Source of the DNA: Dyella_B sp035503745
Lineage (GTDB): Bacteria > Pseudomonadota > Gammaproteobacteria > Xanthomonadales > Rhodanobacteraceae
Assembly: GCF_035503745.1 (NCBI RefSeq)
Contig: NZ_DATJTC010000042.1
Location: 1 to 64,000, forward strand
Length of the DNA stretch: 64,000 nucleotides
Direction: 5' to 3'
The position numbers and the translations under genes are program-made. Positions 26,006 through 34,739 of this stretch are shown here, piece by piece; the stretch's first letter is position 1, and each line of letters starts with the position of its first letter. Under the pieces are notes generated by a model that was not told the DNA's origin, made no database searches, and saw only the letters and a list, made by a program, of their open reading frames with translations.

Positions 26006-26045
26006 GCCGTCTGCCGCGAGACGCCATGGCTTCGCGGCAGACGGC
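26006..26045. terminator. Bidirectional stem-loop between convergent SDR and GH20 genes
   Basis: A perfect 14-bp inverted repeat GCCGTCTGCCGCGA/TCGCGGCAGACGGC with a 12-base loop. There is no T-tract on either side, but its strength and position between convergent stops make it the likely shared terminator. Confidence 0.65.
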
Positions 26046-26054
26046 ACCGTAGTG

Positions 26055-28283
26055 TCATTGCACGAGAATTTCGTCGGCGAACAGCCAGGTGTCGCTCGCG
26101 CCCTGCGGAAAGCTCGCCGGCAGTGAGGTATTTCTTTCCGCCTTGATGCGAATGTAGCGCGCGGTCACCGCCTTCATCGATTTGAAACCGACGCGCTGCA
26201 TGCGCATGGGCGAGACAACGTCAAGCAATAACGGCTGCACATGCAGCGACGTCCAATGCCTGCCATCGCGCGACGCATAAAAGGTCACCTGCCTGGGGAG
26301 CAGGATGCGCGACTGGGGTGCCAGCATGAAGCCGACGTCGATGGTGTGGAAGGCGGTTTCCTGCTGCAGGTCGATGGTCGCATCGATGTCGCTGTTCTCC
26401 CACGCCGCCCAGCGTCCGTCGTGGAAATCCGCGCTGCCCAGCACGCCATCCACCAGCACATCGCCGGCGGCGTATTCGGAAGATGGCGGCTGTGCAAAGC
26501 TGATCGGCTTGCCTGCAGCACGATTGTTCACCAGCGTAAAATCGATCGCATTGTCGTACTGCAAGCCGTGTCGGAACGGCACCACCTGTAACGTGCCTGC
26601 CTGCTTGATTTCAACCTGGTCGTCGAAGGACGGCGACTGCGTGCCCGGTTCGGCGCCGTTGATGGCGTAGTGGCTTTGCAGGTCATCGAAACCACGCTTG
26701 GCATGCAGCTGCCATCCATCGTGACCGGCGTTCCGGGTGACCGTGTAAGTGACGACCGGGCGGTCCTCCGGGCCGTAGGCGACATGCTGCGCGTCCAGCC
26801 ATGCGTACTGCGCCTGCAGCCGCCGCTCGAAGTCCGCAAACGACGCCTCATCATGTGCGCCGCCGTGCCACAGATTTTCCGAAAATGCCAATAGGCGCGG
26901 ATACATCTTTGATTCGGCATTGAACGGATTGGCATGCTCGCTCCACAGCGGCGCCTCGGCCCCCAGGATCTGCGCCTGATGCGCGGCAAAAACGCTGTCG
27001 CCGGGCGCACCGGCGATATTTGTGCGATACACGTCGCGCACAGTCAGCCGATCCAGCGGCGCGTCGATGTAGAACGGCCCTGCGACGATGATGCGATTGC
27101 CATTGGCCAGCGCCTTGCGCGCCTCGTTGTCGCCACGCCAGATTTCGATGATGGCGTCCTTGTTCGCGCCACCTTCGAGAATTTCATCCCAACCGATCAG
27201 CGTCTTGCCCTTGCTCGTAAGGTAACGCTGGATACGCTGGATGAAATAGCTTTGCAGCCCCTCTTCATCTTTCAGTCCCTGCGCATGCATCAGCGCCTGG
27301 CAGGATGCACATTCCTTCCAGCGGTCCTTGGGCGTTTCGTCGCCGCCAATGTGCACGTAGGGCGAGGGAAATATGCCCATCACTTCGTCAAGCACATGCT
27401 GCAAGAAGACGAAGGTATAGTCGTTACCGACGCAATCGATGTCCTTGAACACGCCCCAGGTGGTCGCCACGCTGCCCGGTGCCTGTCCGCAGGCAAGCGC
27501 CGGATAGGACACCAGCGCCGCCACGCTATGTCCGGGCATTTCGATTTCAGGTATCACCATGATGTTGCGCAGGCGCGCGTATTGGACAATATCGCGCGCC
27601 TGTGCTTGCGTGTAGAAACCGCCGTAACGGCTGCCATCGGCCTCGATGCGCCAGCCGCCGACCTGGGTCAGCTTGGGATAGCGATTGATCTGCAAACGCC
27701 AGCCCTGGTCTTCGGTGAGATGCCAGTGGAAAACGTTGATCTTGTAGTAGCTCAACAGATCGAGCTGCTTCTTGATAAAGGAAACCGGGTAGAAATGCCG
27801 GCCTGCGTCGAGCATGAAACCGCGGTAGGCAAAAGCCGGCGCATCCTCGATCTTCACGGCGGGAACAGCCGCCGACGCGCCTCGCTGCTGCGCAAGCAAC
27901 TGGCGCAGCGTCTGTACACCCCAGAACAAACCCTTGTCGGTCGACGCCTGGATGATCACGCCACGGGAGGTGACAGAAAGCCGATACGCCTCCTCGCCCT
28001 TGATGGACGGATCGATCGCCAGCGCGATGCCGTGCGCATGCTTGCTGTCGGAAAGGCGGATGCCGGTTTGATCGAGCACCGCATCGCGCAAAAAAGCGGC
28101 GATTTCGTGCGCCCGCGCATCGTCGCCGGGAACATCGATACCGGTGCTGGCATCCAGTTGATAGCTGCCCTGCCCCGTTTCCATGTGCTGCGGCTCGGGG
28201 ACGATTGCGATCCCTGCCCAGGCGCAAAGGCTCGTCATCAAGGCCAATGCGCCAACACAGCAAACAAGCGGCAACTTCACCAT
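26055..28283 (-). CDS. Exported GH20 beta-N-acetylhexosaminidase
   Basis: A 742-residue GH20 enzyme releasing terminal beta-GlcNAc or GalNAc. A signal peptide (KLPLVCCVGALALMTSLCAWA) is followed by the GH20b domain (about 25-150), then the catalytic barrel with GFMLDAGRHFYP, NVFHWHLTEDQGWR and HIGGDET near 311-317, whose Asp-Glu pair is catalytic. The C-terminal third is a galactose-binding/F5-8-like tail. ATG 28283 follows GGAG; a TTG two codons upstream is less likely. It lies downstream of the TonB receptor but after a terminator-like hairpin, so it may be expressed at a lower level or from its own promoter. Confidence 0.95.
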   Translation of the reverse strand: MVKLPLVCCVGALALMTSLCAWAGIAIVPEPQHMETGQGSYQLDASTGIDVPGDDARAHEIAAFLRDAVLDQTGIRLSDSKHAHGIALAIDPSIKGEEAYRLSVTSRGVIIQASTDKGLFWGVQTLRQLLAQQRGASAAVPAVKIEDAPAFAYRGFMLDAGRHFYPVSFIKKQLDLLSYYKINVFHWHLTEDQGWRLQINRYPKLTQVGGWRIEADGSRYGGFYTQAQARDIVQYARLRNIMVIPEIEMPGHSVAALVSYPALACGQAPGSVATTWGVFKDIDCVGNDYTFVFLQHVLDEVMGIFPSPYVHIGGDETPKDRWKECASCQALMHAQGLKDEEGLQSYFIQRIQRYLTSKGKTLIGWDEILEGGANKDAIIEIWRGDNEARKALANGNRIIVAGPFYIDAPLDRLTVRDVYRTNIAGAPGDSVFAAHQAQILGAEAPLWSEHANPFNAESKMYPRLLAFSENLWHGGAHDEASFADFERRLQAQYAWLDAQHVAYGPEDRPVVTYTVTRNAGHDGWQLHAKRGFDDLQSHYAINGAEPGTQSPSFDDQVEIKQAGTLQVVPFRHGLQYDNAIDFTLVNNRAAGKPISFAQPPSSEYAAGDVLVDGVLGSADFHDGRWAAWENSDIDATIDLQQETAFHTIDVGFMLAPQSRILLPRQVTFYASRDGRHWTSLHVQPLLLDVVSPMRMQRVGFKSMKAVTARYIRIKAERNTSLPASFPQGASDTWLFADEILVQ

Positions 28284-28357
28284 CTGCAAAACTCCATCGG
28301 TACGAACTTAAAAGATGCTTTGCATTGATCAGGGCATCCTTAACACTCAAAGCAAAC

Positions 28358-28380
28358 GAGCCCGGCTTTTGGCCGGGCTC
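28358..28380 (-). terminator. Hairpin after the TonB-dependent receptor gene
   Basis: A perfect 9-bp GC-rich stem GAGCCCGGC/GCCGGGCTC with a 5-base loop, 17 bases after the receptor stop and followed by GTTTGCTTT on the minus strand. It would cut or reduce read-through into the GH20 gene. Confidence 0.65.
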
Positions 28381-28396
28381 GCTTGAATGACCTACA

Positions 28397-31360
28397 TCAA
28401 TCGATCTTCCAATCCAGCGTCAGGAACACCTCGCGGCCATCGTATTCATCGGCGGACTGGCCCGTCGTAACGAACTCGAAGCCACCGGCGTAGTACGGGA
28501 TGGTAGCGACCCGGTTGAAGATGTTGTTCACCGTGAAGCTCAACTTGATCGCCTCGTTGAACCGATACCCCACTGAACCGTTCCAGGTGATCCATACCGG
28601 CACGTGGCCGTCGTACACCACGCAATTGGGATCGCCCAGGCTCGGCTGGATGCCGTTCGCAAGCGTTTCGCAACCGCCGTAGCCGGGCGAGCGCAAGGTA
28701 CCGTCACGCTCGCCGGAGATCGATGCGTTCCACGGCCCCTTGCTCCAATCACCCACCCAGTTGATCCTGCTTGCCACCTGGTTGTAGCGCGTGTTGAGCA
28801 ACGGGTCCGAAGCCAGCACGCGCTGCTTGTAGGACAGGTTGTCGGTGTAGCTGATGTTGCCGCGGAAGTTGCCGAAGTCGGTGTGCTTCTTGTAGTCCAG
28901 CGACGCATCGATACCGCTCACGTACAGCGACGCCTCGTTGATCGGACCCGATTCCACCGAGGTGATCTGGCCTGCCGCATTGCGCGTGACGAGCTTCTCC
29001 ACCATCTGGCAGTACGCCGAACCCGGGATGTGCGCGGTGTACGCCTGCACGGCGGCCGAACCGTTCGCCTGCAAGCCGGTAAGGCAACCGGCCTCGTCGG
29101 TCAGCACGGTGGTCTGGCTGAGGTACTCGATAGCGTTGTCCACGCCCATGTGCCAGTAGTCGGCCGAGAACGACAGGCCGTCCACGCCCGGGATCTGCCA
29201 CACGAAACCGTAAGTCCACGAGTGGCCGGTCTGCGGCAGCAGGAGGCGGCTACCGCCAGTGATCATGTTGTAGTACTGCGAGGGCGGGCGCTGCACCAGC
29301 GAGCACCAGGTGCTGTTGGTCTGGCCGGCCTTGATCGCGTTGATGCACTGCAGAGGATCGATGTAATCGCCCTGCGGCTCGCTGGACTGGGTCTGGTAGA
29401 TCGCCTGCATGTCAGGCGCCTTGAAGTTGGTACCGTAGGTGCCGCGCAGCAACAGGCTATCGATCGGGCGCCACTCGATGCCGGTGCCCCAGGTACGGGC
29501 GATATCGGCAACGCTGGCGTCGTGGTACTTGTCCAGGCGGCCGGAGATGGTCCAGGTCACCGTATCCAAAATCGGCACGCGGAACTCGGTACCCAGCGAG
29601 TAGCGCTGGCGCGTACCGCCACCGGTGTTGTACTCGTCAAACGGGTTCTGGAAGGTCGCGCTATCGGCGGCGCGCGGATCAGGCGAAAGCAGGAAGCCGT
29701 TGTGCGCCGCTTCAAGCACGGCCGCCCAGCCGATCGACTCGTCGCTCACCCACGGCAGCTTGTACAGGTCGCCATTGATGCGGAACTGCGCCTGGTCCAG
29801 CCACGACGAGGAGGTATTTTCGCCGCTGACACCAAACTGGCTGTATTGCTGCGGAGTGATGGGGTTCCACCACTGCTGCCAGTTCATCGCGTAGATGGGC
29901 AGGCCGGCGCTGGTGGTGCCCAGCTGCTTGCCGAGGAAGAAGTTGGTCATCGCCTCGGGATCGACGCCCACGAAATCTTCGCGCACGGTGTACTTCTGGG
30001 AGTTCAGGTTCAAATCCCAGTTGAATTGGCTGTCGAGGAAGCTGCCGCGCAGGCCCGTCTGGATGTTCCAGTTTTGTTCGCGGTCGTGGGTGTTGCCCGC
30101 GGTACCCATTTCCTGCGCCGTGAGCTGGCGCACGGCCTGGTTGATGACCTGACCGGTGGTCTGGTCGTAGAACGTGGGGCTGACGTATACGGGCAACTGG
30201 GTATTGGAAATGCCCACGGTGTCATACAGGGCCGCCGAAGCGTACAGCTGCAAGCCGTTGCTGAAATCGTACTCGCCGCCCAGGTAACCGCTGTTGTTGC
30301 GGCTGCCGGGGGTTAGCACCCAGTCCTTGAACAGGGCCGGCTGCGAGCAGTAATAACCGTTGTTGGTAACGCCGGTGATCTGGTCGCCCTGCGTGGTGAC
30401 GGTGTGCGACTGGCTCAGCGCAAAGTTGTTGCCGAACCGGTTACAACTGCCCGCGGGCGGCGTGATGTACTGGCCCGAGGCGTTGGTGGCGGAGATGCCG
30501 ATGGCGCTGGCAGCGTCATACTGATAGCCGAACATGCGGTCGGCCGGGCCCCAGGCACCGTAGCCGGCGTCGGACACCGAATCCTGGTAGGGACGATCGC
30601 TACCCCACAGCGCCGAGCGGTTGGACTTCTCCACGTTGTAGATGATGTGCCAGTTCTCGCCCGAACGACCACCGGAGAAATTGGCATCGCCATAGCGGCG
30701 GCCGCCGCGCGTGGCGCCGCCACCGGTCACCTGCAGGTCATCGCCCTGGTAGTTCTTCTTCAGGATGACGTTGACCACGCCGGCGATCGCATCCGAACCG
30801 TAGATCGACGAAGCGCCGGAGGCCAGAATTTCCACGTGGTCGATCATGCCCGAAGGCAGGTTGTTGTAGCTCTGGAAGTTGCTCTGCGCGTTCATCGGCT
30901 GCGGGTAGTCCACCACGCGATGGCCGTCGATCATCAACAGACTGAAGCCGGCGCCGAGGTTGCGCAGATTCACCGAACGGGCGTTCACCGAGGTGGCGCC
31001 CCAGCTGGCCGGATCCTGCGTCTGGCCCATCTGCGGCAGCGAATCGAGGAATTCCCACAGCGTGGTGTAGCCCTCCTGCTTGATCTGTTCGCCGGTGATG
31101 ATGCTTACGGGCGCCGGGCCTTCGATTTCCACACGCGGAATCATCGAACCGGTGACGGTAACCGTCTGCATCTGCTTGGCATTGCGTTGGTCCGCCGGCT
31201 GCGCGTTGGACGAAGTGCTCTGCTGCGAACTGCTGGACGAAGTGCCCTGCTGCGTATTGCTGGAAGACGTGCTCGACGTCTGTGCAAGCGCATGCGGCGC
31301 GAACAGCGCCAAGGCCAGTGAACTGGCAAGTACGCCATGGCGTAAGCGGATGGTGCTCAT
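28397..31360 (-). CDS. TonB-dependent outer-membrane receptor, probable oligosaccharide importer
   Basis: A 987-residue TonB-dependent receptor. After a signal peptide (LASSLALALFAPHALA) comes a Ser/Gln/Thr-rich spacer, a TonB-box-like QTVTVTGSMIP, then the plug (PVSIITGEQIKQEGYTTLWE, GASSIYGSDAIAGVVNVILK) and a beta-barrel ending in the usual aromatic-rich strand VFLTLDWKID. Receptors of this kind import glycan oligomers in Xanthomonadales. Its place among GH20, GH29, GH18 and GH3 genes points to the glycan handled here. ATG 31360 follows GGGAGGGGAG. A terminator-like hairpin lies just after it. Confidence 0.94.
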   Translation of the reverse strand: MSTIRLRHGVLASSLALALFAPHALAQTSSTSSSNTQQGTSSSSSQQSTSSNAQPADQRNAKQMQTVTVTGSMIPRVEIEGPAPVSIITGEQIKQEGYTTLWEFLDSLPQMGQTQDPASWGATSVNARSVNLRNLGAGFSLLMIDGHRVVDYPQPMNAQSNFQSYNNLPSGMIDHVEILASGASSIYGSDAIAGVVNVILKKNYQGDDLQVTGGGATRGGRRYGDANFSGGRSGENWHIIYNVEKSNRSALWGSDRPYQDSVSDAGYGAWGPADRMFGYQYDAASAIGISATNASGQYITPPAGSCNRFGNNFALSQSHTVTTQGDQITGVTNNGYYCSQPALFKDWVLTPGSRNNSGYLGGEYDFSNGLQLYASAALYDTVGISNTQLPVYVSPTFYDQTTGQVINQAVRQLTAQEMGTAGNTHDREQNWNIQTGLRGSFLDSQFNWDLNLNSQKYTVREDFVGVDPEAMTNFFLGKQLGTTSAGLPIYAMNWQQWWNPITPQQYSQFGVSGENTSSSWLDQAQFRINGDLYKLPWVSDESIGWAAVLEAAHNGFLLSPDPRAADSATFQNPFDEYNTGGGTRQRYSLGTEFRVPILDTVTWTISGRLDKYHDASVADIARTWGTGIEWRPIDSLLLRGTYGTNFKAPDMQAIYQTQSSEPQGDYIDPLQCINAIKAGQTNSTWCSLVQRPPSQYYNMITGGSRLLLPQTGHSWTYGFVWQIPGVDGLSFSADYWHMGVDNAIEYLSQTTVLTDEAGCLTGLQANGSAAVQAYTAHIPGSAYCQMVEKLVTRNAAGQITSVESGPINEASLYVSGIDASLDYKKHTDFGNFRGNISYTDNLSYKQRVLASDPLLNTRYNQVASRINWVGDWSKGPWNASISGERDGTLRSPGYGGCETLANGIQPSLGDPNCVVYDGHVPVWITWNGSVGYRFNEAIKLSFTVNNIFNRVATIPYYAGGFEFVTTGQSADEYDGREVFLTLDWKID

Positions 31361-31422
31361 GTTTCTCCCCTCCCGGTGAAATTCGGAGTCGTGGTTGCTC
31401 CGACCCCCTAATTAAGTCGGAA

Positions 31423-31447
31423 ACAACATTTGTGGTTTACCTGTTGT
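31423..31447. promoter_or_regulatory. Inverted repeat ACAACA-N13-TGTTGT upstream of the TonB receptor
   Basis: Perfect 6-base arms in an A/T-rich gap between the fucosidase stop and the receptor start, about 63-87 bases before the receptor ATG. It could be an operator or part of a promoter; the repeat alone is modest evidence. Confidence 0.35.
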
Positions 31448-31514
31448 CGATCGCAATCCGGCGATCAGATGCTTTTTCTTGCTTTTACTTTTGTTTGGCG
31501 GCAACGATTTATGG

Positions 31515-33194
31515 TCAGGATGCGTCGCCCTCCTTGGTTGCATGGACTGAAGGCTGCTGCAGCTCGATGCGATAGGCGTACACGTGCACACCCGCCGGTT
31601 GCGCAGGCAAAACCAGGTGCAGGCCATCGGAGCGCTGCTCGAATGCCACGGCCTTACCGGTCCCTAGCTGCGTAACCGAAGCGACCTTCATCGACGGCGT
31701 GATGGAATGGATCAGCGCATGCCCCGAAGCCGGCCATGCCATCTCGATCGCGTACAAATGCCCGTTGCCCGTGGTGAAACGAAAATCCTCGGCGGTATAG
31801 GGCTTGGTCTTGGTGTCCTGCATGGTGCCGGCCACCACCTGGGTGGGGCCTTCGCCAAAGCGATGCCATGGACGCGTGCCGTAGATGGCCTCGCCGTTGG
31901 CATGCATCCATTGGCCGATGGCCTTGAGAATGTGCTGCGCCGGCGCAGGGATCGTGCCGTCGGCCTTCGGACCGATGTTCAACAGCAGGTTGCCGTTCTT
32001 GCTTACTACGTCGGCAAGCAACTGCACGATTTCATCGGGCGTTTTATACGTATCGCCTTCGGCGTAACCCCACGAATCGGGGCTGATCGAGGTTTCGGTC
32101 TGCCACGGTTGCGCGCGGATATCCGCTGCCTGCCCGCGTTCGATGCTCAGCGTGCCGGTGCCCGGACGCATGTCGTCGAGCTTATAGTTGAGAACCACGC
32201 CCTGCCCGCGCGCATGCGCCTGGTTGTAGAAGAACGCGGCAAACTCGGCCAGGACATTGCGAAAACGCGGCTGTCCGACCCACCAATCGAAATACATCAG
32301 GTCCGGATGGTAGTCATCGACGATCTCCGAGGAGCGCGCCAGCCAGTCGTTGAGATACGCATCGGAGACAAAAGTCCAATCGACCTCCTGCCCGTCTTCG
32401 CCCTTTGCCGACATGGACGGATGCGCAGGACCATACAGCGCGGCGTAACGCGGATCGTTGACGTCGGAATTGAAGGTGCGGCCGTACTCGTAAAACCAAT
32501 CATGCTCGGCGCGGTGCGAAGAGAGGCCAAGCTTCATGCCCTGGGCGCGGATGGCCTTGGCCAACTCGCCGATCACGTCGCGGTGCGGCCCCATTTTCAC
32601 GGCCGTCCAGTCGGACAGCTTGGAATCGTACATGGCGAAGCCATCGTGATGTTCGGCCACCGGCACCACATAGCGCGCACCCGCTTCGCGGAACAAGGTC
32701 GCCCATGCATTCGGATCGAAGTGCTCGGCCTTGAACAGCGGAATCAAATCCTTGTAACCCACCTTGGGCATCGGGCCGTAGGTAGCGATCTGGTGCTGGT
32801 AGTAGTCGGCGTATTCGCCGCTGCGCTCGTAGATGTGCCGCGGATACCATTCGCCCTTGTACGCGGCGACCGAGTACACGCCCCAGTGGATGAAGATGCC
32901 GAACTTCGCATCCCGATACCATTGGGGTGTGCTGTAGGCGGTCAGGCTCTGCCAGTCCGGCTGCATGGGGCCTTGCCAGGCGAGCTTTTGCGTTACCGCA
33001 AGAATGCTCTGCCGCACCTGGTCGAAGGGCCGGTTGGCAGCTACCCATTGCTGTTCGATGGTCTTCGCATCGGGCGGCACTACCGAATGCGTGGCGTCCT
33101 GCGCGACAGCGCTTGCGACGAACAAGCCAAGCGCAAGCGCAACGCCGCACACAGCCTGCGCGTAGCCGGCGAACGTTTTCGCCCGGCTGCTCAT
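31515..33194 (-). CDS. Exported GH29 alpha-L-fucosidase (first copy)
   Basis: A 559-residue GH29 alpha-L-fucosidase. The signal peptide VCGVALALGLFVASAVAQ is followed by the catalytic barrel with KFGIFIHWGVYSVAAY, AEHHDGFAMYDS and the nucleophile Asp303 in LMYFDWWVGQ, and by NGNLLLNIGPKADGTIP. It removes alpha-linked L-fucose from glycans in the periplasm. ATG 33194 overlaps the glucokinase stop (ATGA), so it is translationally coupled to that kinase. The gene ends 155 bases before the TonB receptor. Confidence 0.95.
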   Translation of the reverse strand: MSSRAKTFAGYAQAVCGVALALGLFVASAVAQDATHSVVPPDAKTIEQQWVAANRPFDQVRQSILAVTQKLAWQGPMQPDWQSLTAYSTPQWYRDAKFGIFIHWGVYSVAAYKGEWYPRHIYERSGEYADYYQHQIATYGPMPKVGYKDLIPLFKAEHFDPNAWATLFREAGARYVVPVAEHHDGFAMYDSKLSDWTAVKMGPHRDVIGELAKAIRAQGMKLGLSSHRAEHDWFYEYGRTFNSDVNDPRYAALYGPAHPSMSAKGEDGQEVDWTFVSDAYLNDWLARSSEIVDDYHPDLMYFDWWVGQPRFRNVLAEFAAFFYNQAHARGQGVVLNYKLDDMRPGTGTLSIERGQAADIRAQPWQTETSISPDSWGYAEGDTYKTPDEIVQLLADVVSKNGNLLLNIGPKADGTIPAPAQHILKAIGQWMHANGEAIYGTRPWHRFGEGPTQVVAGTMQDTKTKPYTAEDFRFTTGNGHLYAIEMAWPASGHALIHSITPSMKVASVTQLGTGKAVAFEQRSDGLHLVLPAQPAGVHVYAYRIELQQPSVHATKEGDAS

Positions 33195-34222
33195 GCGGCG
33201 CCCCCGTGTTCGGAACGTTCCATCAGCCAGCTCGCCGCGCCGATGACGCCCAGCTGCGCATGATCCACCACGTGGACCGGAACGGTTTGAAGGAACGGGC
33301 GCATCACACCCTTGTCGAGAAAGCGGCTGATGAAGCTGCTCTTCTCCATGAAGCCGGTCATGCGAGAGAGAAATCCGCCGGCCACGTAGATACCTCCGGT
33401 TGCGCCGTACAACATGCCCAGGTCGCCGATGAAAGACCCCAGCCATCCGCAGAACAGCTGCAGCGTTTCCAGCGCTTGCGCGTTGGTACCCGCGCAAGCC
33501 GCGCCGGTGATCGCCGCCGGATCCTGGAACACCGCCGGTGCGCCATCCAGGCGGCACAACGCGCGATACAGCCGCACCAGTCCGGGGCCGGACAAAATAT
33601 CGTCGTAGGGAGCATGTGTGTCGGGCGGGGAAATCTCGCCCAGCACTTGTTGTTCGCGCCCCACGCGAGCGGCCAGCTGAATATGCCCGGCCTCGGTCGC
33701 GAGCACCTTTGGATGTGCATCGGGCAAGCGCACGGCCACACCCAAACCCGTACCGGGGCCGACGATCACCGCCGGCCCGCGGCTCGCCGCCGCGCGCTGC
33801 GGAGGGTTATGCAGCGTGGTGACGCTGTCCGACTCCAGATAGGCCGTGCCGTAGGCCAGCGCCGCGAAATCATTGAGCACCTCGACTTCGCTTAGCCCCA
33901 AGGCTTTGCGAAGTTCTCCGGGCACCACCGGCCAGCGCAGATTGTTGTTGACCACGATGCCTTCATGCAGAAACCCCGCACAGGCGAGCGCGAACCGATC
34001 CGGCGCCACGGCAAATTCTTTGCGGAACGCGCGGACGATCGCGTCCAGTCCGGCGAAATCCGCGCACTTGTACACGCGATAAGCCAGCACGCTTGGCATG
34101 TGCTGGCCCGTTTCGAAGGCGATCAAGCCGATGCGCGCGTGCGTGCCGCCGACGTCGGCAGCGAGAAACGCATCCTGGACTGTGGAACGCGGGGCCACCG
34201 TTGCGCGCGACAAAGCATTCAT
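33191..34222 (-). CDS. glk: Glucokinase
   Basis: A 343-residue glucokinase of the Glk (COG0837) type: ADVGGTHARIGL (phosphate loop), LNDFAALAYG, VIVGPGTGLGVA and TEAGHIQLAA are all present. It phosphorylates glucose in the cytoplasm with ATP. Its stop overlaps the fucosidase start. An operon of a cytosolic glucokinase and a periplasmic fucosidase implies that glucose or a similar hexose is released from the same glycan. ATG 34222 has no good Shine-Dalgarno site. A conserved promoter-like element lies about 225 bases upstream. Confidence 0.93.
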   Translation of the reverse strand: MNALSRATVAPRSTVQDAFLAADVGGTHARIGLIAFETGQHMPSVLAYRVYKCADFAGLDAIVRAFRKEFAVAPDRFALACAGFLHEGIVVNNNLRWPVVPGELRKALGLSEVEVLNDFAALAYGTAYLESDSVTTLHNPPQRAAASRGPAVIVGPGTGLGVAVRLPDAHPKVLATEAGHIQLAARVGREQQVLGEISPPDTHAPYDDILSGPGLVRLYRALCRLDGAPAVFQDPAAITGAACAGTNAQALETLQLFCGWLGSFIGDLGMLYGATGGIYVAGGFLSRMTGFMEKSSFISRFLDKGVMRPFLQTVPVHVVDHAQLGVIGAASWLMERSEHGGAA

Positions 34223-34449
34223 GCGCAGCGTCGTTCCCGGCCCATGGCCGTCGGAACTGCCACAACGTCGTCCAACTGGATCGAACCCTGCATCTACCCT
34301 CCCGTGCTTACCGAAACCCCGTGCTTGCAACGACCGTGTGAGAACTGTGACCGCGCGGGCAAAACGACCTTTGGCCGTGTTCCATCGGCTTATTCGAATT
34401 CATATACGAACGCCGATTTCATATGTATTTGTAAAAATCTTATGTGTCG

Positions 34450-34536
34450 AATTTAGATCGTGGCAAGTCGCAGTGCAACAGTTTTTGCGACGTATTTTTC
34501 GGACCGCCCAAATTACTTGTAAATACTTGTTTTACA
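34450..34536 (-). promoter_or_regulatory. Conserved promoter/operator element, copy A (glucokinase-fucosidase)
   Basis: On the minus strand it reads a dyad TGTAAA-N7-TTTACA (34518-34536), then a -35-like TTGCAC (34473-34478), a 17-base spacer and a -10-like TAAATT (34450-34455). The spacer includes TTGCCACGATC. A second copy with the same order and spacing lies at 38786-38875. The dyad is upstream of the promoter, so an activator or upstream repressor could bind it. The predicted leader to glucokinase is about 220 bases. Confidence 0.6.
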
Positions 34537-34630
34537 TACGCAAGCAAGTAGCTGCCTGGGCATCTTGTTTGGGGCGAACGCAAGCTTGGCGCAAGGTTTC
34601 TCGAAACCCGACTTACCCCGCCACTGCCGA

Positions 34631-34647
34631 CCGACAAATCTTGTCGG
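34631..34647 (-). terminator. Weak stem-loop after the GH3 gene
   Basis: A 7-bp stem CCGACAA/TTGTCGG with a 3-base loop, 93 bases after the GH3 stop. No U-tract follows, so a role in termination is uncertain. Confidence 0.3.
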
Positions 34648-34739
34648 CAAAGCCGCACGCGCGCAGTCGCCATCTACCGACATACCGCCGGGCAAGAGGC
34701 CGCTGCGCCTTACGATGCCGCTGGGAGCCATACGCTTTC

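Larger units (their letters stand above)
34223..34739. other. A/T-rich regulatory gap between GH3 and glucokinase genes
   Basis: This 517-base gap holds no convincing gene. It contains the leader and promoter-like element of the glucokinase-fucosidase operon (34450-34536), a leader stem ATCGGC/GCCGAT at 34384-34417, and small repeats near the GH3 3' end (GGTTTC/GAAACC at 34595-34608 and the stem at 34631-34647). Confidence 0.7.

Noticed and set aside
28604..30316. Long plus-strand frame opposite the TonB receptor
   Set aside because: Antisense shadow; the receptor has signal peptide, plug and barrel motifs in its own frame.
34518..34536. CRP-type site for the TGTAAA dyad
   Set aside because: The half-site and spacing do not match TGTGA-N6-TCACA; left as an unassigned dyad.
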